A stretch of DNA of 64,000 nt from Gremmenia infestans (taxonomy: Eukaryota > Ascomycota > Leotiomycetes > Helotiales > Hamatocanthoscyphaceae), in contig JAFEVB010000002.1 of the NCBI GenBank assembly GCA_032629725.1, positions 1,674,001 through 1,738,000 of the forward strand. The letters run 5' to 3'. A program made the translations under genes and the position numbers. Under the pieces are notes generated by a model. It was given only the letters and a program-made list of their open reading frames with translations. It was not told where the DNA came from and searched no databases. Below are positions 1 to 11,534 of this stretch, one piece after another; the first letter of the stretch is position 1, and each line of letters begins with the position of its first letter.

Positions 1-262
1 GATGCGAATCATTACCCCTCGACGAATCATCCTTGCATTAGGCAAGCACTCTGAAACTTGTATAGATTTGGTGAATGAGAAGTAGCGTCATTTGTGAAAT
101 CGAGTCACAATTATGCTTAGTCTCATAACGTGCATATGATTACAGGGAAGACTTTTAGGCAAACCTTTCGAGTGTACATAGCTTATTTCACGCCTAGCAT
201 AAAATATTCTGCGTTGTTTATAGATAAAGCGTAGCTGCGTTTCCTACATTCGATAATACGTT
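1..262. other. No gene seen
   Basis: No open frame with a recognisable product and no repeat. This is probably the downstream flank of the F-box-like remnant that follows. Confidence 0.4.
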
Positions 263-640
263 CTAATCTAGAACCCTAGGAACAGAATCTTTATATCTAA
301 CAGTAGCTCGTTTTCTCTCTTTACTTAAACACGCTAGTTGTTCCCCCCAAACCCATTTCAGACTTGTTCTAAAATCAAAGACTCTGTTTACTATAGTACT
401 CCCGTCCCACAAGAATAAATCTGGCCCCTTCCATTGTTCTAGCAAGTCTGCCAGAGCAGTATACCCCTCACTGAACGCCAAGGTATTCAGCCCCTGTGTA
501 TTAGACGTTAAGTTTGATTCTTTTTCTGAATTACCCTCGCCCAAGACTGTATCTAGAGGTAGCAACTTGGGATGGTATGTTTCATGGACTTCATATAATG
601 CGTTCCTCTAGGGAAAGATCAAAGACTCTCCGATTTATTG
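263..640 (-). pseudogene. F-box-like family remnant
   Basis: The minus strand is open from about 620 to 263 but has no ATG at its head (the first in-frame candidate codon at 565 is TTG). The translated part contains LYEVHETYHPK, which aligns with the FYxIHxxxHG end of the neighbouring F-box-like cores, then LLEQWKGPDLFLWDG, which matches LLKEFMGPDLVFEA in the copy at 8705-9377. The expected LPxELHLxIF/CLGLTC segment just upstream is not readable in one frame: in-frame stops occur near 615 and 645. I read this as a degraded copy that has lost its F-box. A missed intron could also explain the break. Confidence 0.4.
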
Positions 641-974
641 ATTCATATAGTCTACGTGGCTCGTTACTCCACTTGCCAGGCATTCGCTCTTCGACTGGAC
701 TTTTCAAACGCTATAATCGCTAAGGAGCAACTTTGATTTAATAAAGTAGATAGATATGAAGCAATATAAGTAAAGCCGAGAATCGTGGCTACTGTATGTT
801 ATGTACAATTCATTTTCTAGGTGACATAAGACAATATTATGAACCCCGAGTCTTCCTTACTATCATCTAAGTATATGAATCAACACGTCTCCTCTCCTCC
901 ACCAATGTACAAACCCAATGCAACTCGTCATCCACCTATCAACCCATCCTTAGCCCCACATCCCATATCCCAAC

Positions 975-1709
975 CTACCACCTTCCCCCTCCAGGCCTCC
1001 ACCTTACTCTACCACCGCTACCCCCATCCCTCTTCATTCCCATAATCTCCGCATACCTCTCCTTCGTAACCCACTGTGCAGCCCTCTTTTCATCCATTCC
1101 AGAAGCCCGCACATACGCCAGTTTCAACTCACTACCCTTCCACTTACTCAACAGAAGATCCAGCCGGTCTGGATGGCTGCTCCCCAGCGCCTTGCGTATC
1201 CATCTTTCCATCCGGTCTGGTATTATCGTACCGCATCGTAGATCGCGCCAGCAGTCGGGGCAGAAGCTTTTAGAGAGCAGGACGGTGTCGTAGAGGGAGC
1301 GGTGTAGGGGGTTGAGGGTTTTGCAGGTTAGGCCTAGGTAGGGAGTCAATTTTGTTACAGTGGTTTGTGGGAAATGGCCTTTCTGGGTGGGGGGTACTGG
1401 GGATTTGGGAAAGTACTTAGGGAAGGGTTGTTTGTAAGTATATATACTCATGTATGTAGGTATGTATAGTCAGATAAGGATAGTATAAAGAAGTGACTTA
1501 CCAAAGCACGTTGAGTTTATCGGGCCGAGGTATTTCATGATATTGAGAAGAAGTTCATTTGGTAGTCTCAAAATATGTGACTTCTTCTTTTTCATCCACT
1601 TTTTCTTCTTTTCGTCGGCTGGAGGAAGTGTTACAAATGGACGAAGTCCTAAAGCCATAGGGATAGCAATTGTCAGATCGTGTTCTAACGAGTTCCATAG
1701 AGTCTGCAT
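975..1709 (-). CDS. Short F-box-like protein, two exons
   Basis: Predicted 188 aa from exons 1709-1502 and 1333-975, with a GTAAGT donor and a CTAG acceptor (intron 1334-1501). The exon join restores the array's shared core: LPNELLLNIMKYLGPINS, then TCFGLTCKTLNPLHR. The join falls inside the Gly codon of the CFGL motif. F-box proteins normally recruit substrates to an SCF (Skp1-Cullin) ubiquitin ligase through this kind of N-terminal helix bundle; that role is inferred here. After the core comes a CPDCWRDLRCG segment, also seen in modified form in the next copy (2077-2607), so these two form a cysteine-bearing subgroup. The C-terminus is Gly/Arg-rich and the N-terminal part has a Lys run before the F-box. 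The start is the first ATG in the frame. Confidence 0.6.
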
Positions 1710-2076
1710 TATCGTGGATCCGTTGCAATTTCTTGTACATCGGCATGATGATTTTATCGAATGTTTGCGGAGGGGTGGATTGTTATCTGTAAGAATTAGG
1801 ATCTGGAGGTCTTCTCTTTTATAGCCGCAATAAGTTAATAGTTTTCGTCGATAGGTGGACTATTTCCCGTGAATGTACTTCTGGGATGTGAATCCATACA
1901 AACAACCCAAGAAGGTTAATATTCGATGTAACAATCAGGCAGTCAATTTCGATATAAGTCTACTGGATTGTCTAATAACATCATATTCCTCTACCGTAGC
2001 ATATTTTGTTCATTCCCCTAAATCACCTCTTAATCCGCGCCTACAAACAGTATATTTCCCCCTATCAAGTCTCTCC

Positions 2077-2607
2077 TTAAAGCTTCCTCAACTGCGCTAA
2101 CCGTCCCTCATCCATCTGCCAACCCCTCCTCTCTGCCTGCCTCTTTACCCCCCTCGGCCTCACGAACACTTCCCTTGATATATCATACTCCCGCCCTGGC
2201 CCCATCCACCCCTCAAGCATAGCATGCAAAACCTGCACCTTCAACTGGCGATCCATCCAAGCGCCCGGATGGCAGATCCACCACTTCGTATCGCATTCGC
2301 ATTTCGGGTGAGCGTGTAAGCGCGTCTCGCAGATAACACATCGTGCGGTGGAGAGACGTACTGCCTTCCAGATGGACCAGTGGAGGGGGTAGAAGGAGCG
2401 GGAGGTGATACCAAGGCAGGTGGAACTTAGTGGATCGAGGTGCATAAAGATGAGGAGCTTGAGCTCGTTGGGGAGGGTGGTTAGATTGGGGGTTGGTGGC
2501 ATGAGAGATGTGGGGTTGTAGGTAGTGGGCGCCGGTAAAAGCTTTAATGGGTAGGCCGGTGCACGTGCTGCTTTATTGCCGGTCTCTGATTCCCATTCCA
2601 TGTCCAT
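2077..2607 (-). CDS. Short F-box-like protein, single exon
   Basis: A complete 176-aa frame starting at an ATG (2605-2607). The core reads LPNELKLLIFMHLDPLSS followed by TCLGITSRSFYPLHW, the best preserved version in the left half of the array. It is followed by a cysteine-rich stretch (CVICE, then CECDTKWWIC) that could bind a metal ion, and a distal LEGWMGPGREYD that matches the WMGP segment of other copies. The length is far below that of typical F-box proteins with WD40 or LRR substrate domains, so the substrate-binding part is just the short tail. A role in SCF ubiquitin ligase recruitment is family-based inference. No intron is needed. Confidence 0.65.
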   Translation of the reverse strand: MDMEWESETGNKAARAPAYPLKLLPAPTTYNPTSLMPPTPNLTTLPNELKLLIFMHLDPLSSTCLGITSRSFYPLHWSIWKAVRLSTARCVICETRLHAHPKCECDTKWWICHPGAWMDRQLKVQVLHAMLEGWMGPGREYDISREVFVRPRGVKRQAERRGWQMDEGRLAQLRKL

Positions 2608-3186
2608 TGTGTTGTGTTGAATATGTAGTCAACGGTGATGTTCGCCTATAAATATGGATGAGAATTTCGGAGGAAGGTGTTGTAGACGTTGGCGGTTGGT
2701 GGATTGTCAGAAAGAGAGGTTGAAGTTGGGAGAACTTATACTAAGATATCAATAAAGCCTTCCTCTAATACATACCTAGGTAGGTACTTGAAAGCAGTGT
2801 CTGCATGACATAAACTGGTGTTATGTTCCATTCACATACTACAATGGATTGGTGAATGAAAACGATAATGATATTGCCTCCCGATAAGAGCGAAAATTGT
2901 TCCTAGAGACCCGTGTAAATGCAGTTGTATGGCAAAGACGGGAAGAAGGCTAGCAGGTGGGGTGCGTGTTGCAATCTTCTGCGGTGGAGTTCTTGCGGGA
3001 GACTGACAAGGCTGAGAATCTTGTTGTGGTGCTTCTTTTGTAGAGCGGTGGCCAGTACGTACAGAGTATGGGGAAATCAGAGAAGTAAGGAGTGCTGGCT
3101 CATCCTTTTGCGCTGATCTCCACAGGGGTTTTATCAGGTTTTCCAGAACGATGGTGTATTAGAAGGGGTACATATCTGCGTCGTTA

Positions 3187-3441
3187 TCTCTCTTGACGTC
3201 CGAGAACGGTTGGATGATAGGTGGCCCCACCATTTGGGTATTGGTCAGCAATTCAAAGGCCTTGAATGCCTTCACCGTGTGCTATGGAACTGATTTGTTT
3301 AGAGAAAATATTGGGTGCCAAGAATCGTATTTGAGTTTGCTTGTGGGCGGTTGGAAATTACAGGTTTATGGAATGGTTAAGTACAACGACAGCACCAGTT
3401 GGGCCTCGGGGAGGGTTTACGAGAACATATGTATGTTATAG
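3187..3441 (+). pseudogene. Possible F-box-like C-terminal remnant
   Basis: The plus-strand frame contains GWMIGGPTIWVLVSNSKA, which resembles GWMIGEGYVWALLFSAKS in the intact copy at 15050-15565. No F-box core could be read upstream in 2900-3190 and there is no suitable ATG. It may be a tail fragment left by duplication or decay. Chance similarity over 18 residues is possible. Confidence 0.22.
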
Positions 3442-3669
3442 ATCTGAAGCTAATGATGAAAATATTGGTTATACCTTTTAAGTTTCAAACTTCTAGTACG
3501 CTATTAGTTTCAACTCAAGTCTCGGCCTCCTCTCTGCTCTCCAGAGACAATTTTCAGCAACACCACAACCGAAATTATGCCTTGAGATTTATCTTGCATA
3601 AAATACGTACTACTAAAGGCTAATTTTTAACCTTAGTCATGTCATCCGCCACCTAAAAGTCCACCGTAA

Positions 3670-4262
3670 TTACAGACCGCTTGATTCTTCAAGGTCTCTG
3701 ACCTGTCTCAATGTGTGTCTGTAGAAATAAGAATCTCTTGATAACCGGTTTATCTGCGCCTTATACGCCACCTTTGCAATGTGCATCCCCCGTCGAGTGC
3801 TCAGCGTCAAGAACTTCGCCTTCCCCCCATAATACTCCAACCCGCAGGGCATCCAATGCTTCAGCGCCGCATGCAACGTGAACGCCTTATGCCGATAATA
3901 CGTCTTGGCCGCCAGCGAGACCTTGCCATGCAACTCCCAGTGAATACCATAGACCTTTTTGCACGTGAGGCCGAAGCACACGGAATTGACATCGCGGAGA
4001 TAGCCGAAGATCTTGAGATGCAGCTCTGGAGGTAGGGTTTGAAGGGTTGGGACGATGGATTGGGAATGAGATTGCTGGTCTTGGGAGATGCTGGCCGCGT
4101 CGGTTTTGAGGATTCTGGTGGTGGTGTCTAGGGTGAATGTCAGCTTTGGGTTTTGGTTTTGATTTGTTTTAGGGTGGGAGTTGGGGGATTCTATTTACTG
4201 TTGCGGCGAAGAGTCACCTTCTTGCGTCTCTTGGATCGCTTGCTTTTGTTCTTGCGTGTCAT
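3670..4262 (-). CDS. Short F-box-like protein, two exons
   Basis: Predicted 173 aa. Exon 1 (4262-4199) encodes a very basic N-terminus (Lys/Arg-rich, about 22 residues). Intron 4128-4198 has a GTAAAT donor, a GCTGAC branch-like site and a CTAG acceptor. Exon 2 (4127-3670) carries the core LPPELHLKIFGYL, then NSVCFGLTCKKVYGIHW and HWMPCGLEYYGGK distally. The core is out of reach of any ATG in its own frame, so the upstream exon is needed to give a start; that is the main reason for this model. The basic leader could act as a nuclear signal (inference). Function as an SCF adaptor is inferred from the family. Confidence 0.55.
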
Positions 4263-4828
4263 GATGAAGTCTCTCGTTCCGATGTGTTGGAGATGCACAA
4301 ACGTGGTTGTGAGCAAATTTGAAGTTGAGGTTGTGGCAAGCGAGGTTTCACAGAGCTAAGAGAATCTTAAGGGGGAGCATCGAGGATCACGTGAATAAGC
4401 TGCTTTCCGTCCTGGGACTATCATAGTAGTAAAGTCTGCTACAAGTTGCTTGGTTGTAGTGAATATCATTGGGAGGGAAAACTTAGTTATGGGGTTTGCA
4501 ACGATGCAATTTTCAAAACACTGAAGATTTTATCCTCTACCTCCTTCACTGCTGATATTTTCGAGCTGCGTAAAGCTAGACGGCTTAGAGCCCCCCAGGC
4601 ACAACAAGATATGCAAATAGATACTATCGCCATGAAAAGAGTTTTTAGTATTCCAAATATTTATCGTTTTCATTTGTCTAATCCTCCTTCTGAGCAAATT
4701 ACAAATGCCATAGCAGCAGAAGCTCTCAGGCTCCTATCCTGCCATCCTGCATCGATCTGGACTCTTCTCCAATCCACTGCAACATCTACCTTATCTACAC
4801 TTAAATATGGGCCTATAAATAATTGTTT

Positions 4829-5122
4829 TCACACCCGATCATAGAACTCCTGCGTTTGCGACGGGTATGCCTTCTTAACAAACTTCACCTTCAACCTGTT
4901 CCACAGCATATGCGGCCCAATCCAATTGGAGAGAAAGACACCCAGAGGAAACCCAATCGGAATACCGACGCCATACTTTGCTACGTGCAGCGAGTAGAAC
5001 CCCTCGCATGTGAGGCCTAGGCAGATCGATTCTACATTGTCAAGGTGCTTGTGTATCTGAAGGTGTAGTTCGGCAGGAAGGGAGACAAGGGATAAATGTT
5101 TTGTGATATCTGGGTATTTCAT
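4829..5122 (-). CDS. Minimal F-box-like protein
   Basis: A 97-aa single-exon frame from the ATG at 5120-5122. The core LPAELHLQIHKHLDNVES is followed by ICLGLTCEGFYSLHVAKYG and a short tail with LSNWIGPHMLWNRLKVKFV, the counterpart of the WMGP segment. This is the smallest intact-looking copy: F-box plus about 45 residues. It could be a real mini-protein acting as a Skp1-binding decoy, or a copy truncated at its 3' end. No splice signals that would extend it were found. Confidence 0.55.
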   Translation of the reverse strand: MKYPDITKHLSLVSLPAELHLQIHKHLDNVESICLGLTCEGFYSLHVAKYGVGIPIGFPLGVFLSNWIGPHMLWNRLKVKFVKKAYPSQTQEFYDRV

Positions 5123-6136
5123 TAGTAACGAAACTCTTTACCGATGGCGGATGCTGACTTGTTCTCAGCTTCGGCGGTGCTTGCCAAGTTGAGAGACATT
5201 CTGGGTGGTTGGGAAGGTGTTTTCTGGGGGATGGATGTGTAGTAATGCGTTTGATGTTGAAAGTGGAGGTTGTTGTTTTTGATTTATGCACGTGCAAGAT
5301 GCTAAGTTGTAGGTAGACATGAGAATTGGCCGTGTGCAAGCATGGTGACTCGTCAACGCCAAGTATGTACCTGCCTATTCCGATTATCATTGTTAGAAGT
5401 GGTTTGAGGCTCGTTAGTAGGTTACAATCATAACAAAGTTGAGATAATTACTCCGTTAATTCAGCTTTGAAAAAGTGTTGTGTTAGCTAGGCACGACAGA
5501 TTCTGCAGTACAGAAACCCGGTAAGAGTACTTGCCATTCCTTCCGCAGGTGCTACCCTGTCACCACCATCTAGAATCGGGGCCATTTCTGGTTAATAGTA
5601 TTCTTGGAAGTTTAATGTGGTAATCTAGTCGTTAGCAAAGACTCTAAATTCTCCGTTATTTGGCCTTGCTGACTCGGTGTTTATTAAAATGGATCGCAGG
5701 TACAATTTCGAAGACCAGGAGAGAAATGTGAACTGTGCAACCCCTAAGGAATTATCTAGAGATCAAGACTCTGACTCAGCGAAATCAATCATTCATAGCC
5801 CCATATTGCTTTTTATGAATACCCGTCATACTAGCGGTACAATGGATGCTGACTAAGGTATATACAGATCTGGGTGATTATGCTTGAATTGCCAAGACCG
5901 GGGCTTTAATCTGATTGCGGGGGCCGGTGGCTCCTCCATAGCTAAACGAGCCAATAGGAATCATAGAAATCTAGCTCGAAATTTAGGCCGCTTACGAAAT
6001 TGCACGTTACTTTCAACTCCACATCATCTTCATCTCATTTGTCTTTAGGTCAAGTTCACTCAGCTCCTTTCATAAGCGGTCAGTAGCTTCAAGACAATGT
6101 TCAAGTCATTGGTGGATTCAAGAGAAATCTATTAGC
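5123..6136. other. Intergenic, no gene seen
   Basis: About 1 kb between an F-box-like copy and the Zn2Cys6 regulator. Open frames here are short and overlap in several frames without recognisable motifs. The last 150 bases, with CT-rich stretches ahead of the ATG at 6137, are the likely promoter and leader of the regulator. Confidence 0.4.
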
Positions 6137-8441
6137 ATGTCACTTGCATCCAATGCTCCTCCCCTAAAAACCCGCCGACGGCGCAACCCGCGCCCTATCA
6201 ACTCTTGTACTGAGTGCCGACTTCGAAAGTCAAGATGCAGCCGGTTATATCCATGTCAGAATTGCACTCTTTTCAAAAGAGAGTGCATATTTATCGACAG
6301 CCGGCCAGCCAAGAAGCCCGGAGGCCGCAAACCAGAGGCGCATGCTAGGAGCCCGGCACGCGCGGAAAACCTCTTAGAAAATGCCCAAACGCCGCCCCGT
6401 GACTTCGAGTGGGAGGCTTATTTGCAGGCGAGGCCTCCTGAAGATGATCCATGGGAGGAGCTGGTTGCTGATCCAGTAGCATTGCACGACGGAACGTATT
6501 TAGATGAAGACGATGACGGCTTCGTCGAGAACATTGCGACCAGCAGAACACTTCGGATAGGAAAAATGGTTATCACAGAACGAATAGGAAGTATATTTCA
6601 GCCAGGAATTGTTAAAGAGGTAATTTGATCTTGCTTCTGCTTATGGTTTATGATTAGAAAGGGTGTTGACTAGCCGCAGATTGAAACCCTTCTTTCCGCT
6701 GACGAGACGTTGCAAAGACCTAATATGGGCTCATTCGCAGACTATTGTACCAAGTCGACGACTATGGGTATTGATCTCTTTGCCAATAGTAATAACTCAG
6801 AAGGATGTGGTGTCATTTTACCTTATAGATTCGAGGCAAAATTGTTGTACCAGCAGTATCTCCAGGCTGTGGACCCAATCGCTCACATCCTGCATGTTCC
6901 ATCATTCAAACGCATGTTTGACTCGTTTTGGAACAACGTAGACGAGCAGCGACCTAATCCTGGTCCAAGGACTGCTCTAGTGTTAGCCATGTGCATGTGC
7001 GCTGCTGCTAGTATGTCCTCGCTGCAGACGATGAGCCACTTTGGGGTCAGCCAAGAATCTCTTTACGCACACCTGAAGATGTCTTGTGAAGCGGCCTTTA
7101 AAAGGGGGAATTGTTTAACTTCGTCATCTATTCAGTGCCTTCAGGCTCTGACAATTTATCTTGTAGGCAGTACTCTGGAATATGCTCAATACTAATATGG
7201 CAAGCTAAGGTGATACAGATGACGGAATGTCGAAGTGAAGTTACTAGAGCGCATTCGGTACTGGTCGGTGTTCTCATACGACTTGCCCAATGCGTCGGGA
7301 TCCACCGAAATGATATTATGAAGACTCTCGATCCTCGCCAGCGGCATTTCAGAGGTCTTCTCTGGTATCATATCTGCTATCTTGACGTCAGAACAGCGGA
7401 GGCTGAAGGACATCAGCCCGCTCTTCGACCCGATGACTTCGATATTCCATTACCGTCTAACGTCAGCGATGCAACTTTTGATTTTTTACTTTCGCCGCCC
7501 CAGTCTTCAACTGGATGGACAGATACAACATTCGCTTTACTACGCTTTGAGTTCACGGAGCTGTATGCGATAATCCTTCGAGGGAGAGTTCAAATTGATC
7601 GTGGCCAAATCAATTTACAAGAATTACGACAAACAGTGGCTTCCAAAAAGGCACTTATTAGAGAGAAATATGTTATTCATCTTAACTCGGCAGTTCCAAT
7701 TCAACGATATGCTCAGCTGGTTGCCAATTTGATGCTGTCACGTTGTGATATGATGATACTATATAGATATTTTCCCAAAAAAGAAAGAACGCTGGCTCAG
7801 GATCGCCTTATAGACATGTGGGTCAAGATTACCCCTGGACCTGTCAAATACTAATGGGTGGTAGTATCATCGAGTCCGCAATAACAACCCTTGAAAGTGG
7901 AGCAGCATTGGAATCATCCGCTAGTTCACAGCAATTTGCCTGGTATGCAGGTGCTTATCAGCAATACGATTCGGTTCTTCTACTACTAATAGAAAGTTAC
8001 AAGAACCCGAAACTTAAGCACTCCGATCGCATTCAGAGGCTTATTGACTACATCTTTGGTCCTTGCTACGGGGTAGACTTAACCCACAGATGCGCACAAC
8101 TTCTCTGGCGCGTAAAAGAAGGCCTCGAATCACTCTACGAGGTTCAAAGGATCCCATCGCCGAATAAAGCCGGTTCGGTCATAAGGAGCAACCAAACCCT
8201 CGATGCATTGATCCAGCATGATGGCTTTGACGTCAATATGAAATTATCTGATGTTGAGCTCGAGGATCTCTTTAATTCATTCCAAGGCGGGGCTTCTGGC
8301 GCCCAAGCGCCCTTCCAGCCTGTATCGGGGAATGAACCTTGGGTCAACCACCTTGCAATGGATAACTCGCTTTTGCTTGGTCATGAAGACCGAGGAGACC
8401 CATTCCGTGCGGGGATGTCTAATATGTCTTATCTTCAGTAA
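6137..8441 (+). CDS. Zn2Cys6 fungal transcription factor
   Basis: Predicted 713 aa from four exons: 6137-6619, 6680-7162, 7219-7817, 7865-8441. Introns are 60, 56 and 47 nt, all GT-AG; the last two contain TACTAAT branch sites. Residues about 24-51 form a classic C6 binuclear zinc cluster, CTECRLRKSRC then CQNC and KREC (CX2CX6CX5CX2CX6C), preceded by an Arg-rich patch. The middle (from about residue 190) matches the fungal-specific transcription factor domain: YLQAVDPIAHILHVPSF, then LIRLAQCVGIHRND, and FAWYAGAYQQYDSVLLLL near the C-terminal third. It is a nuclear DNA-binding regulator of unknown targets. It is the only clear non-F-box gene inside the array, so it might control the array genes, but that is only a positional inference. 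The third junction produces DIIIESAITTLE, typical of the family, which supports the splice model. Confidence 0.9.
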
Positions 8442-8704
8442 AGGAGCACGCATTGCAGCATTCTGTTTGTATTAATATCTGCATAACCGCAACCTTCTGC
8501 TGAGCGGTTGACGCTCAGCCTGAAATCCAAAGATTGGAGTTTTACATCGTGTCACAGACATTGTAGCAACGCTTTTTATTCCACACTAGCATCTTAGCTA
8601 TTCCAAGGTCATAGTATTATGGCACTCTAGCTCTGCTCTAGCTCTGCCTCAATTTCTTCCCAATTGACTAGCAATTTCCTACAGACCTTTACCATCCATA
8701 AGCC

Positions 8705-9377
8705 TCAGCCAGTTTTATCAAGGGTACCAAAGAAAGTCGAAGCGTGGATAAAATTCTTTACTCCCATACTTCTAGACAACGACTTGCAAATCTTTCTGAT
8801 TTCCCTATCCCGCTTTTCCTGGATCGGGTAGTTCTGTTTCAGATTGGCATCGAAAACAGCGTGAAACCGCCGATACTTCTCGGTCAAGGCTTCATACCGT
8901 GCCCGAGTGACAAACAGACAGGTGATTCGCGCCTCGAATACCAGATCTGGACCCATGAACTCCTTTAGTAGGCGAGGCATCTGACTTCCATTATCCAGGG
9001 CAATGAACGCCTGGAGGCTGAGGATGTCCAAGTCCTGGAAGCGGTACGAATTGGAATATTTTTCGCGGTCAGCTGCGCTCATCGTATTCTCGTCGAAGTG
9101 CGTCTTGCGGTGAATGGCGTAGAATAGTGTACAAGTGAGCCCTAGGCAAGTGGACGTGTCTTTGTCGAGCAATTCGAAAAGATTGATGTGTAGTTCGGTG
9201 GGAAGGCCCAGAAGGGAGGTTTGGGTAACAGGTACGAGTACATTATCTGAAAAGGTTAGCAGAGCTTGGAGATAGTTTGTTACGGGCTTCTCTACCTTGG
9301 ATTTGGAGTTCGGAGAATTGCGTAGCCCCAAGATCTTCAGCGGCAGTATCTTGGTTGGTAGAGAGAGTTGATGCCAT
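8705..9377 (-). CDS. F-box-like protein, two exons
   Basis: Predicted 207 aa. The long open frame has no ATG at its head (the apparent start at 9331 is TTG). A spliced model fixes this: exon 1 9377-9296, intron 9247-9295 (GTAGAG donor, GCTAAC branch, TTTTCAG acceptor), exon 2 9246-8705. The core is LPTELHINLFELLDKDTS, TCLGLTCTLFYAIHRKTH; then MPRLLKEFMGPDLVF and TRARYEALTEKYRRF. This copy has the longest tail of the simple members, with a basic helical region (about residues 150-200). A substrate-adaptor role in SCF ubiquitin ligase is inferred from the F-box-like core only. Confidence 0.62.
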
Positions 9378-9804
9378 TCTTGGGGTAGGGAAGTTCGAGA
9401 GTTGTAGATTGCGCAAGTAGTAGAGAGTGTCTTCTTTTAATCATGAATGCGCCGATATATACTCCACAGAAGTTTGTGTTGGCTGCATCCTGCATGGTAA
9501 GTACTCGTATCAATTTAAGCGGGGCAACAGCACGTGGAACCCACTATTCTCAGACGCTAACTCCCCCCTTTTCATCCCATCTCGGCAGCCACACTCACAT
9601 AGCCACGCAATCTGACTAATCCACGCCCCATGTGACGCTATAACATCTCCATGGGGCAGGGTGTACTTCCCACTTAGTTCAACAATCGAGCCACTTGACA
9701 ACCATGTATCCTGACTGCATTACCTTTTCATATTCCAATAGCGTTAGGAATCACCAAAGCAAAGTAGGTCTACTGTCAATCCTTCTGGTTCATTCTAATG
9801 AATC
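9378..9804. other. Intergenic, no gene seen
   Basis: Head-to-head spacer between the F-box-like copy on the minus strand and the damaged copy on the plus strand. Nothing else supportable. Confidence 0.4.
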
Positions 9805-10134
9805 ATGCAGATGTCTCAATCCAACCATGTCACCATTGCCCAAACCCTCACATCGCGACTCTACACCATCCTACCCGAAATACACCTTGCGATTCTCGAC
9901 GTACTCGACGTCCACTCCTCAGTCCTTCTCGGTCTCACCTGCAAGATGTTCTATGGAATGAATTGGAAGCGCGATGGACAGGTCGGAATCATTCATCAAT
10001 GCAGGGAGTGAGATTCACAAGACTTTTTGGACTTGCTACGATTCTGGATGGGTCCAACATATCATCCTGTAGAGTTTGTATATGGTGATATCTACTACGA
10101 GAAGGGTGTCGCTTTCTGCGCTGTGATCTTCTAG
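9805..10134 (+). pseudogene. F-box-like copy with internal TGA
   Basis: Starting at the ATG at 9805, the frame encodes ILPEIHLAILDVLDVHSS, VLLGLTCKMFYGMNWKRDG and then meets TGA at 10009-10011. The same frame continues open for 40 further codons with FLDLLRFWMGPTYHPVEFV, the family's distal WMGP segment, to a TAG at 10132-10134. Because both halves of the family pattern are in one frame either side of a single stop, a nonsense mutation is the simplest reading. No GT-AG pair of workable length and phase removes the TGA. The first cysteine of the CLGL motif is Leu here. Stop-codon readthrough cannot be excluded. Confidence 0.6.
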
Positions 10135-10816
10135 CTGCAGGCTAAGGGCGAGTTGATGAAAGTCAGAGGGAGGCTTTCAATAAGAGAAAAGGGGTTTCTC
10201 GGATGGTGCAGCTCAGACGTTCGCAGCGTCGGGAAAGCTAAGAGGGATGTGATATGGTACTCTATGAAGGGATGGTTTGGCTAGTCGAAGAATATGATTA
10301 GGGATGGTCTACGAGTAGTCTCGAATCAAATCGTTTTTACGTCTCTTGACCCTGAACTCTAGACGGGACTGGTATAATTTCATTTCTTGCGATTGCCTTT
10401 CTAGTTGGCATGCTGCTGAAAATGAATTCCTGAATCCCCTCTAACGTTCCACTTGCCTCGCAAGCAACCAGATGACCAGATAGAAAAATTTTTCTCTCTC
10501 CTTAAACATTTTCTTAGCCCACATTGTAATGTCGGGGGTTGAGCGCTTTAGTAGTATGGTGAGAGAATGGGTAGATTTAGGGGTTGGATGGGATTGCTTG
10601 AGGTGTTGTAGGAAACGAGTTATTAGGTGGGATGGTTGGCTGCGTGTAATCGGCTGCTACTGTATCAAGGGAATGGATGAAGTTTGACTATAGATCTTTT
10701 AGGACTCGTTTATGTCGCACAGCACATCTTCATTCCATCAACTTCTCATAATTCCTCCAGTAAAACCAAACTCAACCCAGCGCCATCCTAGCTCCAACAA
10801 CCCTTATGAACCCCCT
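10135..10816. other. Intergenic, no gene seen
   Basis: The plus strand stays open for about 49 codons after the TAG at 10132 (to 10284), which may be the decayed 3' end of the preceding pseudogene. The rest holds no recognisable coding sequence. Confidence 0.35.
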
Positions 10817-11534
10817 TTATTCCAAGAACCGCCCATACCCATCACCCTTCGGACTCCTCCCCAGCCATCTCCTCCACTTCTCCCTCCCAACTTCCTGCTC
10901 CCCAGTCTCAAACTCAGCCGCAGCCTCCTTGGTCATGAACACAAAATCCACCTTGCGATTCCTCCGCACAACCCGCGGGACACGCGGCGCCATGTAGGAA
11001 GCGAGCATTTCGTACAGCCAGAGCCCGTTGTGGTATTCATTGAGATCAACGATGCCGTGACGGGACCAGTGGATGCCGTAGAAGAGCTTGCTGGTGAGGC
11101 CGAGACAGGTTGAGGAATTCTTGTCGCTGTAGACGAAATTAGCAGGTAGGCACTGGGTGGGTGTTGCATTGTAGTTCCTGGGGCTTGTACTTGAAGGAGA
11201 GGGGGGTAGGGGTTGATCTGGACTAGGCTTACAGATAATCAAAGACCTTGAGATGGAGTTCCGCAGGTAGGCTTTTCAGAAGACTGCCTATTCTGCCATC
11301 TGATGATGCGTCGCTGAGACTCGCGTTGTCCATGAGAATCCTCTTGTCCCCGAAGATTGAAATGAATTCCTTATCTTCAACTCTGCTGCTTTTGCTGACT
11401 TTGCTGGCTTTGCTGATTTTGCTCATGCGCTTGTTTTGTTCTTTGCCGCGGAGGCGTAATGTAGCGAACAACTCGCAGATTCGTCTATAGAGGTCTTTCA
11501 TCCTCGCAACGAGGGATATTTGTTGTAGGGCCAT
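10817..11534 (-). CDS. F-box-like protein, two exons
   Basis: Predicted 203 aa. Exon 1 11534-11233, intron 11127-11232 (GTAAGC donor, CTACAG acceptor), exon 2 11126-10817. The exon join sits within the Leu codon before Asp in the core: LPAELHLKVFDYL joined to DKNSSTCLGLTSKLFYGIHW. The intron site therefore differs from that in the copy at 975-1709. The N-terminal half has a Lys/Ser-rich low-complexity stretch (SKISKASKVSKSSRV, about residues 38-52) ahead of the F-box. The tail has LASYMAPRVPRVVRRNRKVDFVF, a basic version of the WMGP segment. The SCF adaptor role is inferred. The start is the first ATG of the frame. Confidence 0.62.

Noticed and set aside
4446..4844. 132-codon plus-strand frame between two F-box-like copies
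   Set aside because: It overlaps the 3' end of the minus-strand copy at 4829, has no motif and no family resemblance.
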